Assembly: GCA_902536935.1 (NCBI GenBank)
Contig: CACAZM010000008.1
Location: forward strand, 1 to 64,000
Source of the DNA: an uncultured Bacteroidota bacterium
GTDB lineage: Bacteria; Bacteroidota; Bacteroidia; Flavobacteriales; Flavobacteriaceae
Reading direction: 5' to 3'
Length of the DNA stretch: 64,000 bases
Shown here: positions 51,404 through 60,898 of the stretch, piece after piece
How the letters are laid out: every line of letters starts with the position of its first letter
Numbering within the stretch: position 1 is the stretch's first letter
Notes under the pieces: model-generated
What the model saw: only the letters and a program-made list of their open reading frames with translations
What the model was told of the DNA's origin: nothing
Databases searched by the model: none
Program-made: the position numbers and the translations under genes

Positions 51404-51922
51404 GTGGAAGTCAATATCTTGGACTTGGTTTTTGGCGGGCTCATCGTTTATGGGGGCTTTAAGGGCTTCCGTAAAGGAGTCATTGTGGAACTAGCCTCTC
51501 TGATTGCTTTGGTTATGGGTATCTATGGCGCCATCCATTTCTCTGGTTATGTGGCAGACCAACTCGCCAACTATATTGATTGGGACAAGCGCTATGTGGA
51601 TTTGGCGGCTTTTGGGCTGACTTCGATCGGGATTGTTTTTGGGGTTTCTCTTTTTGGTAAAATGCTGACATCACTTGCCAAGTTGATTCTACTTAATGGG
51701 GTCAATCGAATGTTGGGCTTGCTGTTTGGCGGGCTTAAACTCGCTGTCTTTTCGGGTGTGATTCTGATTTTTCTGATGAAAGCCAATGCATTATTCGGAT
51801 TTATCCCCACTGAAATCATCGAACAATCATTGCTTTGTGAATCCCTCCTCGGTCTTGGGGAATGGATTTTTGATTATGTCCCCGAAGGCAAGGCACAAAT
51901 CGATGGACTACTGGAAGGCTAG
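51404..51922 (+). CDS. CvpA family membrane protein
   Basis: 172 residues from GTG 51404 (MEVNILDLVFGG). Four membrane segments are predicted, and the opening strand D-L-V-F-G-G-L-I-V-Y-G-G-F-x-G-F-x-K-G matches the colicin V production family. The family is linked to envelope stress and stability in other bacteria, but its mechanism is not settled. Its stop overlaps the convergent batE gene by 4 bp. Confidence 0.85.
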   Translation: MEVNILDLVFGGLIVYGGFKGFRKGVIVELASLIALVMGIYGAIHFSGYVADQLANYIDWDKRYVDLAAFGLTSIGIVFGVSLFGKMLTSLAKLILLNGVNRMLGLLFGGLKLAVFSGVILIFLMKANALFGFIPTEIIEQSLLCESLLGLGEWIFDYVPEGKAQIDGLLEG

Positions 51923-52674
51923 AATGTGATGCGTTGCACATCGCTTTGTGTAAGCCAGCCAACCGTGCCATTGGCCAATCGCGCTTTTACCCATTGCTCA
52001 ACTTGGTCTTCAACCCTGACCTTGGTGCCTTCATGAAGCTGCACCAAAATCTCAGAGCGCAAGTTGGGCTCGGAACGGAAGTCGGTCGTTTGCGCAAAAA
52101 TAATCGCCTCGGACTGCTGTGCGTCTCGGGCTTGTCTGTCCAACGCCAAGCCAAAACTGCTGACACTCAACACCGCCAATAATAGCGACAGGACAAAAAA
52201 TTGGCGTTTCTGCCGAGACTGTCTACTTTGCAAATAAACCGCAAACGCCAAACACGCCAATGCCAATAACCCAATCACTAATCCACTCCACAATGGGAGG
52301 GAAAGCGCACCCGAAAGACGATTGATAAACGCATCAAATGCATTTGGTGGCAACTCTTCAATAACGTCTATGGTCATGTTTTGGGCAAAGCGCAAGTTGT
52401 GTTGGATGTCCTCGTTTGTGGGGTCGAGTAAGTGTGCCTTTTCATAGTTGAGAATACTCGGGGCAATGCGGTTGAGTTTATAGTGGGCGTTGCCCATATT
52501 AAAATACAACTCGGAAGAATGCAGCCCGATTTGGACAATGGAATCATAGCCCGCTAGGGCCTGCTCATAACTGCCGAGATTGTAGTTTTTGTTGGCCCGT
52601 GAAAAAATAGCATCCGGGTTTTGTGCTTGCAATTGCACCGCCAGTAAGGACAAAAAAATCATGGGCATTCGCAT
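51919..52674 (-). CDS. batE: BatE-like TPR protein with C-terminal SH3 domain
   Basis: 251 residues, with a short signal peptide (MIFLSLLAVQLQAQ). TPR helices are seen in YEQALAGYDSIVQIG, LYFNMGNAHYKLNR and LNYEKAHLLDPTNEDIQ. Two membrane segments follow (LWSGLVIGLLALACLAFAVYL and FFVLSLLLAVLSVSSFGLAL), then an SH3-type tail (LHEGTKVRVEDQVEQWVKARL). It is the last gene of the Bat operon and starts one base after the batD stop. Confidence 0.85.
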   Translation of the reverse strand: MRMPMIFLSLLAVQLQAQNPDAIFSRANKNYNLGSYEQALAGYDSIVQIGLHSSELYFNMGNAHYKLNRIAPSILNYEKAHLLDPTNEDIQHNLRFAQNMTIDVIEELPPNAFDAFINRLSGALSLPLWSGLVIGLLALACLAFAVYLQSRQSRQKRQFFVLSLLLAVLSVSSFGLALDRQARDAQQSEAIIFAQTTDFRSEPNLRSEILVQLHEGTKVRVEDQVEQWVKARLANGTVGWLTQSDVQRITF

Positions 52675-52675
52675 C

Positions 52676-54424
52676 CTACAATTGTTTATCGATTTGTATG
52701 ATCATTTTAGCAGTATTGGCATAGTCATGCTCCATCGCCCTGACAGAGGACGGGGTATAGCGCGCAAACTCACAGTTTTCGAGCACCGATACAAAGTCAT
52801 TTACCAAGGGTTCCTCCACGCCGATTTGAGATAGAATATTTTTAATTTTTTCTTTGCTAAAGTCCGCTGTTTCCATTTTTAGTTTGGCTTTGAGGTAGTT
52901 ATGCAATGCTCGTTCGAGAGCAACATAAAACTCATCAGAACTGTTGAGGTTTCGTTTGGCTTCAGACAGGTATTTTCGAGCCATGCGATTGGCGGTTCGC
53001 ATCCGCACTCCCTCTGTATCGCCCATTTGTTTGCGTTGGCGACGGGCATAGATCGCAAAAAGTAAAAGCAGCCCCAAGGGAGATATCCATAACCCATAAA
53101 ACATTGCCGAACCAAAAAAGACCGATGGAGAGATCGCAACGAATGAGGTGTCGAGTGCAATGAATTTAAAGGGGGTGTCGATCGACACTGCTGCTGATGG
53201 CGTGGCAGGGTTTACCGCTCGGTTGACCGATGGGCCTTCGGTTACATCCACCAGTTGTTCGGCGGACTTTACCGTTTCATAACGTTTTGCTTTTGGGTTG
53301 AAAAAGGAGAATTCAACTGCTGGTATGGGGTATTTTCCCTGATACTGTGGTACAAGGGTATAGCTCTGCGTTACCGAGCCACTCATCCCACTGAGATTGC
53401 TGCGGATGTTTTCTTTGGATTCGGGTTCATATTGCTCAATGCCACTTGGGGTTTGCAGCTTTGGTAAGCTAAACAATCGCAAATTGCCACGTCCAGAGAT
53501 TTTGACTTTTGCTTGTAGGGATTCGTTGGCCTTTAGCTGTTTTTTTGTGGTGGAAAGGGCGATGGAAAAATCCCCAACTGCTCCGCTAAAATTATCGGGC
53601 TGTCCCTCACTCGGTAAGGGCTTGACATTGATGTTGAGGTTTCCTGCAGAGACGAGTTTGGGTACTTGTGTATAGATCACTCGCTGGAAAAAATCTCGCT
53701 TGCCAGTCGGCACATTGACCGTTACGTCTAAGCTCAAGGGTTTGATTTCCAGTTTGCCCGCACGTTGTGGGTATAAGACAACCTTTCGCCATTCGACCAA
53801 GTTGTAACGTTCGCCTTTATAAATTGAAGTTGCCACCTCACGATTGGGTATATCGACATTATAGGACCAAAAGTCATTGTATTTGGGCATATCCACCACG
53901 TCCACGTCGGTGGGGTTTACATTCTGGGCAAAATACAGCTTATACACAATCGTAATCGGCTCATTGACATAGGGATTTCGTTTGGAAACCTCGGCCACCA
54001 AATGCAGCTTTTCATCCACGATATTTTTGGGATCATTGGGGTCTCTCGGAATGACAACCGCTTCGGTGACATTAATTGTTACTGGTGTGGTTTTATAGGT
54101 GTTTCCTTCATATTCGATCTGTGCTTGTTCGATATCATACACCCCTCGTTGGAGAGGAGTTAGAAAATAGGTATAGGTCATCGAATAGGTGCGTTTGCCG
54201 TTGACAAACACATTGCTCACCGATTGCATTGGTCCTGAAATCACGCGGAAAGAGGAAAATTTAGGTGGTCTAAAATTGTCACCAGGCTTATCGATCTTGA
54301 AGTCAACGCGTAAGCGCTCGTTCAGTCCGAGTTGCTTTTTGCTGACAGAAACCTCAAAATTGATCTGTCCCCAGCCAAAAACCGAAAACAACAACAGTCC
54401 AAAAAGCAAGTGCTTGCTGTTCAT
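52676..54424 (-). CDS. batD: BatD oxygen-tolerance protein
   Basis: 582 residues from the ATG at 54424, just after the batC stop; the track start extends into batC. A signal peptide (FGLLLFSVFGWGQ) precedes two or more beta-sandwich repeats (VSVSKKQLGLNERLRVDF and ALSTTKKQLKANESLQAKV). A membrane segment near residue 435 (FYGLWISPLGLLLLFAIYA) leads to a cytoplasmic helical tail. It belongs to the BatD/oxygen-tolerance family, acting with BatA-BatE at the inner membrane. Confidence 0.88.
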   Translation of the reverse strand: MNSKHLLFGLLLFSVFGWGQINFEVSVSKKQLGLNERLRVDFKIDKPGDNFRPPKFSSFRVISGPMQSVSNVFVNGKRTYSMTYTYFLTPLQRGVYDIEQAQIEYEGNTYKTTPVTINVTEAVVIPRDPNDPKNIVDEKLHLVAEVSKRNPYVNEPITIVYKLYFAQNVNPTDVDVVDMPKYNDFWSYNVDIPNREVATSIYKGERYNLVEWRKVVLYPQRAGKLEIKPLSLDVTVNVPTGKRDFFQRVIYTQVPKLVSAGNLNINVKPLPSEGQPDNFSGAVGDFSIALSTTKKQLKANESLQAKVKISGRGNLRLFSLPKLQTPSGIEQYEPESKENIRSNLSGMSGSVTQSYTLVPQYQGKYPIPAVEFSFFNPKAKRYETVKSAEQLVDVTEGPSVNRAVNPATPSAAVSIDTPFKFIALDTSFVAISPSVFFGSAMFYGLWISPLGLLLLFAIYARRQRKQMGDTEGVRMRTANRMARKYLSEAKRNLNSSDEFYVALERALHNYLKAKLKMETADFSKEKIKNILSQIGVEEPLVNDFVSVLENCEFARYTPSSVRAMEHDYANTAKMIIQIDKQL

Positions 54425-54425
54425 C

Positions 54426-55226
54426 TTACCAATCTTTTTTGGATTTTGGTTTAACGGGTTTGGCTTTTTTGGCATTGACCTTGTCTTGTACTTTTTTCTC
54501 CTCGTTGTTCATCGCCTCAAGTAAGTTTTTAATCTGTTGTGGGGAGAGTTTTGTGGGTTGGGCTTTGGGGTCTTGTTGTTGGTTTTTGGAGTCTTTTTCT
54601 TTATCGGACTGATCTTGTTGATCTTTGTTGTCCCCATCTTGATCTTGGTCTTTCTTGTCTTTGCTTTCGTCTTTTGGAGACTGCTCATCACTGTCTTTAT
54701 TGTCCTGGTTTTGATTATCCTGATTTTGTTGGTCTTTGTTGTCTTTATTTTCTTGATCTTGGTTTTGATCTTGGTTCTGATTTTCGTTTTCCAACAACTC
54801 TTTAGCCAAAGCATAATTGTATCGCGTTTGGTCGTCTTTGGGATTGTTTCGCAAGGCCTCTTTATAGGTTTCTACCGCTTTGGCATAGTCTTTCTGATTC
54901 ATAAACACATTGCCCATATTGTGTAATGCGCTGTGCTTTTCTGCCTTGCTTTTTGCGCTCATCGTGGCAGACTTATAGGCGTTAAAGGCCTCTCCATAAT
55001 AGGATTCATCAAAGAGCGTGTTGCCCAAATTGTGTTGGGCGATGGTGTTTTTAGGCGCGTGAGCTAAGGCCTTGCGGTATTTTTTCTCGGCTTGGGCATA
55101 GGTCTCCGATTTGTGGAGTTCGTTTCCGTCAAAAATCAAATTGTCCTCCACTTTTGTTTCGCTTGTTTGGGCAAAGCCCATAAGCGCGACAAGCATGCAA
55201 CCGACAGTCAATATCTGTTGTTTCAT
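54426..55226 (-). CDS. batC: BatC-like TPR protein with Asp/Gln/Asn-rich linker
   Basis: 266 residues from ATG 55226, which overlaps the batB TGA (ATGA). After a signal peptide (VGCMLVALMGFAQ), TPR units appear in YAQAEKKYRKALAHAPKN, AQHNLGNTLFDESYYGEAFN and YAKAVETYKEALRNNPKD. A low-complexity linker (residues about 152-225: Q, N, D, K) precedes a Lys-rich end. The complementary strand gives the hydrophobic track ORFs at 54537-54926, which are shadows. Confidence 0.85.
   Translation of the reverse strand: MKQQILTVGCMLVALMGFAQTSETKVEDNLIFDGNELHKSETYAQAEKKYRKALAHAPKNTIAQHNLGNTLFDESYYGEAFNAYKSATMSAKSKAEKHSALHNMGNVFMNQKDYAKAVETYKEALRNNPKDDQTRYNYALAKELLENENQNQDQNQDQENKDNKDQQNQDNQNQDNKDSDEQSPKDESKDKKDQDQDGDNKDQQDQSDKEKDSKNQQQDPKAQPTKLSPQQIKNLLEAMNNEEKKVQDKVNAKKAKPVKPKSKKDW
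54570..54790 (-). repeat. Low-complexity NQD/DKE linker coding region
   Basis: A run of Asn-Gln-Asp and Asp-Lys-Glu codons in batC, composed of short imperfect repeats, is prone to slippage and length change. It encodes a flexible acidic linker after the TPR domain. Confidence 0.65.
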
Positions 55227-56257
55227 TTGTCGTTGAATAAGTTTAGAGATTTGATCCATTTGGTTTTACGATTCAATAAAAATAAATCAAAGCAAATGAA
55301 AAACAAACCTATGGCAAGCAACCATTGGTATTGATCCTTAAAGCGAACAAACTGTTTGGCTTCAAACTCTGCTTTATCCATGGCGACCAAGCGATCGGTA
55401 ATTGCGCTGACAACCTCACTGGTATTGTCGCCAATCAAAAACAAGCCGCCTGTGTTGTCAGCTACGGTTTGTAAAATATCTGTGTTCATTCGGGTGATGA
55501 CCACTTCACCCTCTGCGTCTTTTTTAAATGAAGAGGTGACCCCATTTTGTTTGAGTGGAATCACATCGCCTTTTTCGGTTCCCAAAGCAACTGTAAAAAT
55601 GGTAATGCCCTCTGCTGCTGCTGCGGTTGCTGCCATTTGTCCGCCTTCTTCATGATCTTCTCCGTCACTGAGAATCACCAGCACACGATTGGTTTGGTTC
55701 TCATCGTCAAAATAGGTCTTTGATAGCTCAATGGCTTCCGCAATGGCAGTTCCTTGCGAGGACAGCATGTCTGTATTGAGGGCTTGTAAAAAGAGTTTGG
55801 CAGACTCATAGTCTGTTGTAATCGGCAGTTGCGGGATAGCGCTTGCTGCATAAGCAATGATCCCAACGCGATCTCCAGAAAGCTTGTTGATGGTTTCTGA
55901 AACCAATCGTTTGGATTTTTCGAGGCGATTGGGCGCAATGTCTTCCGCCAACATACTTTTGGAGACATCAACCGCAAAGACCAGGTCCACACCTTCCCGC
56001 TTGACTGTTTCGAGTTCTGTCCCCATTTTTGGGTTTACCAAGGCAAAAATCAAAGCAGTGAATCCGATCAGCATTACCACAAATTTGAGGTGGCTTTTAA
56101 AATAGGAGCTATCTGGTGCGAGTGCTTCTAACAAGTCGGGTGAACCAAAACGGCTGCGCGCACGATGCTTCCACAGTTGTAAAAGCCCATAAGCAACCCC
56201 CATCACTGGAAGAAGGATGAATAGGTAAAAAAAGTCTGGTGCGTCCCACTGAAACAT
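55223..56257 (-). CDS. batB: BatB VWA-domain membrane protein
   Basis: 344 residues. Two N-terminal membrane segments and one C-terminal one frame a von Willebrand A domain with the MIDAS motif FAVDVSKSML and later VILSDGEDHEEGG. The fold is expected to bind Mg2+ and protein partners, probably BatA. It overlaps batA by one base (TAATG) and batC by ATGA. Confidence 0.92.
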   Translation of the reverse strand: MFQWDAPDFFYLFILLPVMGVAYGLLQLWKHRARSRFGSPDLLEALAPDSSYFKSHLKFVVMLIGFTALIFALVNPKMGTELETVKREGVDLVFAVDVSKSMLAEDIAPNRLEKSKRLVSETINKLSGDRVGIIAYAASAIPQLPITTDYESAKLFLQALNTDMLSSQGTAIAEAIELSKTYFDDENQTNRVLVILSDGEDHEEGGQMAATAAAAEGITIFTVALGTEKGDVIPLKQNGVTSSFKKDAEGEVVITRMNTDILQTVADNTGGLFLIGDNTSEVVSAITDRLVAMDKAEFEAKQFVRFKDQYQWLLAIGLFFICFDLFLLNRKTKWIKSLNLFNDK

Positions 56258-57264
56258 TACACAATACTTTTATAGACGGTGATTCTTAAAATCCATTCCA
56301 ACATCAACAATGCCATTCCGAGTAAAATAAAAACACGAAAGTGTTCTTCGAAAGTGGTATACGTAAATTCCTCCACCTCGGTCTTTTCCAGCTTGTTGAT
56401 TTCGTCATAAATCGATGCCAAGCGTTGGTTATCCGTTGCCCTAAAATAGACCCCTCCTGTCTGCTCGGCAATGCTTTTGAGAAGTTCTTCGTCAATTTCA
56501 ACTCGCGTGAGTCCGTAGCGGAAACTCCCGTCTCGCTTCATGGCAATGGGTGCCATGGCATTGCCGTTGCTTCCCAAACCAATGGTATAGGTTTTGATGC
56601 CGTAGGAACTCGCAAGCCCTGCCGCAGTCGTCGGGTCAACAAAGCCCGCATTATTCACTCCATCGGTCAATAAAATGATGACTTTGCTAAGGGCTTTGGA
56701 GTCTTTAAGTCGATTGACTGCTGTTGCTAATCCCATACCAATCGCCGTACCGTCATCGATTACGCCTCGCTCGTAATTTAAGTTTGACAAGGCGTCGGTC
56801 ACAACGGCCTTATCGCTTGTAATTGGGGTTTTGGTGTAGGACTCTCCGGCATAAACAACCAATCCAATTCGATCGTTAATCCGATCGGAGACAAAGGTTT
56901 GCGCCACCTCTTTTAAAGCCGCCAAACGATTTGGTCTAAGGTCACGAGACAACATACTCGATGAGATGTCAATTGCCATGACAATATCGATCCCTTTTGT
57001 CGTTTTGGTTCGGATAGATACATTGGCTGTTCGAGGTCGAGCAAGGGCGACAATCAACAGAGCGATGGCCAGTAGTCGAAACCCCCATAACAAAGGATAG
57101 ATCCGTGTCCAGAAGGTTGGACTTTCCAACCCTTTTAGTGATGACATCCGCAAGACACTTTGTTTTTGCTGTGGACGCCAAAACAACCATGATGCCAAAA
57201 GCGGAATGATAGTCAATGCCCATAGAAAAGATATATTCGCAAAGCTGTAGTCTTGGAAAATCAT
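56257..57264 (-). CDS. batA: BatA VWA-domain membrane protein
   Basis: 335 residues. It is paralogous to BatB, with the MIDAS motif AIDISSSMLSRD, then VVYAGESYTKTPITS and IILLTDGVNN. Membrane segments lie at both ends (FRLLAIALLIVALA and FRVFILLGMALLMLEWIL). It overlaps the upstream gene by ATGA and probably pairs with BatB in the inner membrane. Confidence 0.92.
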   Translation of the reverse strand: MIFQDYSFANISFLWALTIIPLLASWLFWRPQQKQSVLRMSSLKGLESPTFWTRIYPLLWGFRLLAIALLIVALARPRTANVSIRTKTTKGIDIVMAIDISSSMLSRDLRPNRLAALKEVAQTFVSDRINDRIGLVVYAGESYTKTPITSDKAVVTDALSNLNYERGVIDDGTAIGMGLATAVNRLKDSKALSKVIILLTDGVNNAGFVDPTTAAGLASSYGIKTYTIGLGSNGNAMAPIAMKRDGSFRYGLTRVEIDEELLKSIAEQTGGVYFRATDNQRLASIYDEINKLEKTEVEEFTYTTFEEHFRVFILLGMALLMLEWILRITVYKSIV

Positions 57265-58877
57265 TGGACATCGGTGTTAAAGGTAAACGAATTAACCAAG
57301 CGGTCAATGATATCTTGTGCGTAACGATCATCACGATTGCTCACGATTTCGATTTGCTGTAACCCGCTATTCTCGACAAAGAAATAAACGGTATACTCCT
57401 TTCGAGTCGAGTCGGTTTCGGAGGAAGACCAGTCAAAAGAACCAGAAATGGCAACCCCTTTTACCCCTGTTGGGCTTTGATATTCGTCCTGTTTTTGAAA
57501 AATATTTGTTGCCCCTCTTGATTCTAAATCCTGAATAAGCCCCTCCGCGCGTGCCACCAAATCGACCTCAACCTCTCCTTCCCCCATTACCTGCTCAACT
57601 CGCAGGGTCAACGAAAACGGGTCATCTAGTACTCCCAATCGGAAAGTTTGGGTATTGGGTTGATCGGAGGGAATTCGGGTCAGCACTTCTGGAGTGGTCA
57701 TTCGGATCGGCGTAGCGCCATAAGTGCTCGTGATCCATTCAGATTCTAACCATTGTAAAGTCGGGTTCCCCAACAAGCGGTCTTTGACTTGATTGAATCC
57801 GTATACATAAGAAGATATCCCAAATGTCAATACAAGGGCCCCAAGTGCGGACAGCCCTACTACTTTGTACAGTTTGCGGCGGCGTTGCTTTTGGAGTTTT
57901 TGTCGGTAGACCTCGTTTTGTAGGTGCTCCTCTTCCGTCGGTTCGGGAATTGCCTCATTAGTTTGAACAACGACAGACTCAATCGCCGATCGATCCGAGG
58001 AGGCCAGACCAACGCCGGGAGTTGCTTTGGCAAATTTGACGAGATCTGCAGTTTCTAACACCTTTTTGAGGTTGGATATGGTTTCGTGTTGGAGAACCAA
58101 AGACCCTGCAGTTCGCAAGAGTTCAAGCTTTTGAATCAACTCTGTTGTTGTGCTTTCCAAGGCATTTACGTTTGCCTCTTCCTCCAGATAGCTACGAACG
58201 ATGGCTGTAAGAGATGAATAATATTGTTTGTATGCTTCCTGATCGTTTAATTCACTTGCTTCGAGGGCTTGGAGTTCTTGGATAGCACGATCGAAAGGGG
58301 GTAATCTTTTCCGGCGTTCTTCGATTCTTTTTTTGGCTCGGCCATAAACCATATACAGGGCGATGAGTCCGATAAGTCCCAGTATACCCCATAGGTAGGG
58401 GCGCCACCAGCCCGTATTGTTTTTGTCAATCTCAATGATGGGTTTGATGGGGTGTAATGGCTGTTTGAGCGTATCGACTTCAACGGTAAACACTTCGATT
58501 TTAAGAGAGTCTGTAAGAACTGCTTTACCGTCCACAAAAATCCGTTGCCGAGGGATGTGATAGCTTCCCGAGTCAAATTGAATGAGGGTGTATGTGCGCT
58601 TCCAAAGTGCTTTGTCTGCCAATTGCTGGATATCCACTTTGGTGGTATCGATAATTTCGAAAGGCAAGAAAGTTTGCCCTTGTGGGAAAATGACTTGGGC
58701 TGTCGAATCGGTTTGGACTTCAATTTGATACTGGATATCCTCCCCAATGGTCATCGCAATGGTGTCTAGACTCGCCGCAATACGGGGTTGAGCAAGCACG
58801 AAAGCTGGCATAAAGAACAAGAAGAAAATACAAATTCTAACCACGATTTTTGAAATAGGATAATAGTTTTTTGACAT
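57261..58877 (-). CDS. Bat-operon BatD-like protein with extra C-terminal domain
   Basis: 538 residues from the ATG at 58877 (MSKNYYPISK); a GTG at 58844 also works and overlaps DUF58 less. A signal peptide (FFLFFMPAFVLAQ) precedes a beta-sandwich (DTIAMTIGEDIQYQIEV), a membrane helix (PYLWGILGLIGLIALYMVYG) and a helical cytoplasmic region. A second helix (LYKVVGLSALGALVLTFGISSYVYGF) leads to about 180 further residues resembling a PsbP/DUF1795-like fold (LESRGATNIFQ, YTVYFFVENSGLQQIEIVS). This second half is unusual for the family. Confidence 0.75.
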   Translation of the reverse strand: MSKNYYPISKIVVRICIFFLFFMPAFVLAQPRIAASLDTIAMTIGEDIQYQIEVQTDSTAQVIFPQGQTFLPFEIIDTTKVDIQQLADKALWKRTYTLIQFDSGSYHIPRQRIFVDGKAVLTDSLKIEVFTVEVDTLKQPLHPIKPIIEIDKNNTGWWRPYLWGILGLIGLIALYMVYGRAKKRIEERRKRLPPFDRAIQELQALEASELNDQEAYKQYYSSLTAIVRSYLEEEANVNALESTTTELIQKLELLRTAGSLVLQHETISNLKKVLETADLVKFAKATPGVGLASSDRSAIESVVVQTNEAIPEPTEEEHLQNEVYRQKLQKQRRRKLYKVVGLSALGALVLTFGISSYVYGFNQVKDRLLGNPTLQWLESEWITSTYGATPIRMTTPEVLTRIPSDQPNTQTFRLGVLDDPFSLTLRVEQVMGEGEVEVDLVARAEGLIQDLESRGATNIFQKQDEYQSPTGVKGVAISGSFDWSSSETDSTRKEYTVYFFVENSGLQQIEIVSNRDDRYAQDIIDRLVNSFTFNTDVQ

Positions 58878-59703
58878 AACTCTCATCGGTTCGACAAGAG
58901 ATAGTTCCTGCTCCGCTTTTTCGAAAAGATTCGTCAAAATACGATATGCGTTCACGAATGTGACTTTGGTGATTGCGTTGAAGTCTCTTTGAGCCGGTAT
59001 GAACCAATTGGTACTTTCCCGTTTCCTGATCGACCATAGGCACTAGACCCAAATTGGGTAGCTCAACCTCGTGTTTATCATAAATCCTTATTCCTGTGAG
59101 ATCGTGTTTTTTGGCAGCGATTTTAAGATTGGTGGCATATTCGGTATCCATAAAGTCGGACAGCACAAAGGCAATCGCTCGCTTTTTTTGCACGTTGGCC
59201 ATAAACTTGAGTGCCTCCGAGATATTGGTTTGGTGACTTTGAGGTCTAAACTCAATCAGCTCACGAATAATTCGAAGGATGTGTGATTTTCCTTTCTTGG
59301 GTGGGATATACAACTCGATTTGGTCTGTAAATAAAATCACCCCAACCTTATCGTTGTTTTGGAGAGCTGAAAAGGCGAGGGTTGCTGAAATTTCGGTAAG
59401 TATTTCTTTTTTAAACTGCTCATGTGATCCGTATTGGGAAGACCGACTGACATCGACAAGCATCATCAATGTCAGTTCGCGCTCTTCTTCAAATACCTTA
59501 ACAAATGGTTCGTTGTAACGAGCGGTTACGTTCCAGTCTATGGCACGGACATCATCTCCAAATTGGTATGGGCGCACTTCGCTAAAGGTCATTCCTCGTC
59601 CCTTGAAGGTGCTATGATACTCCCCACCAAAAATATGATTGCTCAAGCGGCGAGTCTTGATTTCGATTTTACGAACCTTTTGTAAAAGGGCCTTCGTATC
59701 CAT
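58837..59703 (-). CDS. DUF58 domain protein of the Bat operon
   Basis: 288 residues. DUF58 motifs are visible: FGGEYHSTFKGRGMTFSEVRPYQ, GDDVRAIDWNVTAR and LMMLVDVSRSSQYG, with a VWA-like continuation (VGVILFTDQIELYIPP). It usually acts with a MoxR ATPase. The start lies 31 bp after the moxR stop. Confidence 0.93.
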   Translation of the reverse strand: MDTKALLQKVRKIEIKTRRLSNHIFGGEYHSTFKGRGMTFSEVRPYQFGDDVRAIDWNVTARYNEPFVKVFEEERELTLMMLVDVSRSSQYGSHEQFKKEILTEISATLAFSALQNNDKVGVILFTDQIELYIPPKKGKSHILRIIRELIEFRPQSHQTNISEALKFMANVQKKRAIAFVLSDFMDTEYATNLKIAAKKHDLTGIRIYDKHEVELPNLGLVPMVDQETGKYQLVHTGSKRLQRNHQSHIRERISYFDESFRKSGAGTISCRTDESYVKKLLSYFKNRG

Positions 59704-59734
59704 ACCGTTTTATTCTATCATTTGCTGTGCTGGG

Positions 59735-60733
59735 CTAGGGAACCTCAACAACATTGACAATCCGATTGATGATGTCTTCCGAAGTGATGTTTTCAGCTTC
59801 TGCTTCATAGGTGATTCCAATTCGGTGGCGAAGAACATCGTGCACCACTGCGCGTACGTCTTCTGGAACCACATAGCCTCGTCGCTTGATAAAAGCATAG
59901 CATTTGGCAGCGGTTGTCAGATTGATACTACCTCTCGGAGATGCGCCAAAGCTGATTAGTGGTTTGAGATCTTCTAAGCCGTATTGCTCAGGGTAGCGAG
60001 TAGCAAAAATAAGATCGATAATATATTTTTCGATTTTCTCATCCATATACACCTCACGTGCCGCTTTTTGTGCTTTAATGACTTGAGCTGTGGTGACCAC
60101 AGGCTTAATGGCATTGGTTGCCCCACTAACTTGTGCGCGAACAATTTGTTGCTCGTCTGTTTTGTTCGGGTAGTCGATAATTACTTTTAACATAAACCGA
60201 TCGACCTGCGCTTCAGGAAGTGGGTAAGTCCCTTCTTGCTCTACAGGGTTTTGGGTCGCCATGACCAAAAAAGGAGGCTTGAGAGCAAAACTCTCGTCGC
60301 CTATGGTAACTTGTCGTTCTTGCATGGCTTCAAGCAGGGCAGATTGTACTTTAGCAGGTGCGCGGTTGATCTCATCAGCAAGTACAAAATTGGCAAATAC
60401 TGGCCCTTTTTTGATGCTGAAGTCATTTTCTTTGATGTTATAAATCATCGTTCCAATCACATCTGCAGGGAGCAAGTCTGGAGTAAATTGTACGCGACTG
60501 AACGATGCTTTAATCGCTTTGCTCAAGGAGTTGATGGCAAGGGTTTTGGCTAGCCCGGGAACCCCTTCCAAAAGAATATGTCCTTCGCCCAAAAGTCCAA
60601 TCAATAGTCGCTCGAGCATCTGCTGTTGGCCCACAATTACCTTCCCGAGTTCGATTTGGAGTAAATCAACAAAGGCACTCTCTTTTTCAATCTTTTTATT
60701 TAGCGATTTAATATCTACCTGTTTATCGTTCAT
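59735..60733 (-). CDS. MoxR family AAA ATPase
   Basis: 332 residues from the ATG at 60733; the track start adds 16 unlikely residues. Walker A is GHILLEGVPGLAKT, Walker B FVLADEINRAPAKVQ, and sensor 1 LVMATQNPVEQEGTYPLPEAQVDRF. MoxR ATPases act with DUF58 and VWA proteins in maturation of metalloenzymes or envelope complexes. It is the first gene of the Bat operon. Confidence 0.94.
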   Translation of the reverse strand: MNDKQVDIKSLNKKIEKESAFVDLLQIELGKVIVGQQQMLERLLIGLLGEGHILLEGVPGLAKTLAINSLSKAIKASFSRVQFTPDLLPADVIGTMIYNIKENDFSIKKGPVFANFVLADEINRAPAKVQSALLEAMQERQVTIGDESFALKPPFLVMATQNPVEQEGTYPLPEAQVDRFMLKVIIDYPNKTDEQQIVRAQVSGATNAIKPVVTTAQVIKAQKAAREVYMDEKIEKYIIDLIFATRYPEQYGLEDLKPLISFGASPRGSINLTTAAKCYAFIKRRGYVVPEDVRAVVHDVLRHRIGITYEAEAENITSEDIINRIVNVVEVP

Positions 60734-60898
60734 TTGATAAAAATTTGACTTTAAAAATAATGCTTGTTTAAAGGGCTGCAAGTTGATTAAAAAATATTTT
60801 TAAATCTGTTAAGGTTTGGTTAAAATCCTCTTATTTGTGCGCTATTAACCCACATGATCTTTGTATTTTAGACCAGGGCAAACAAATTCAACCTGTAT

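Noticed and set aside
54537-54926. Very hydrophobic plus-strand ORFs (129 and 88 codons)
   Set aside because: They are the complement of the Gln/Asn/Asp-rich batC linker, which always gives Leu/Val/Ile/Phe runs. The TPR gene is the real one.
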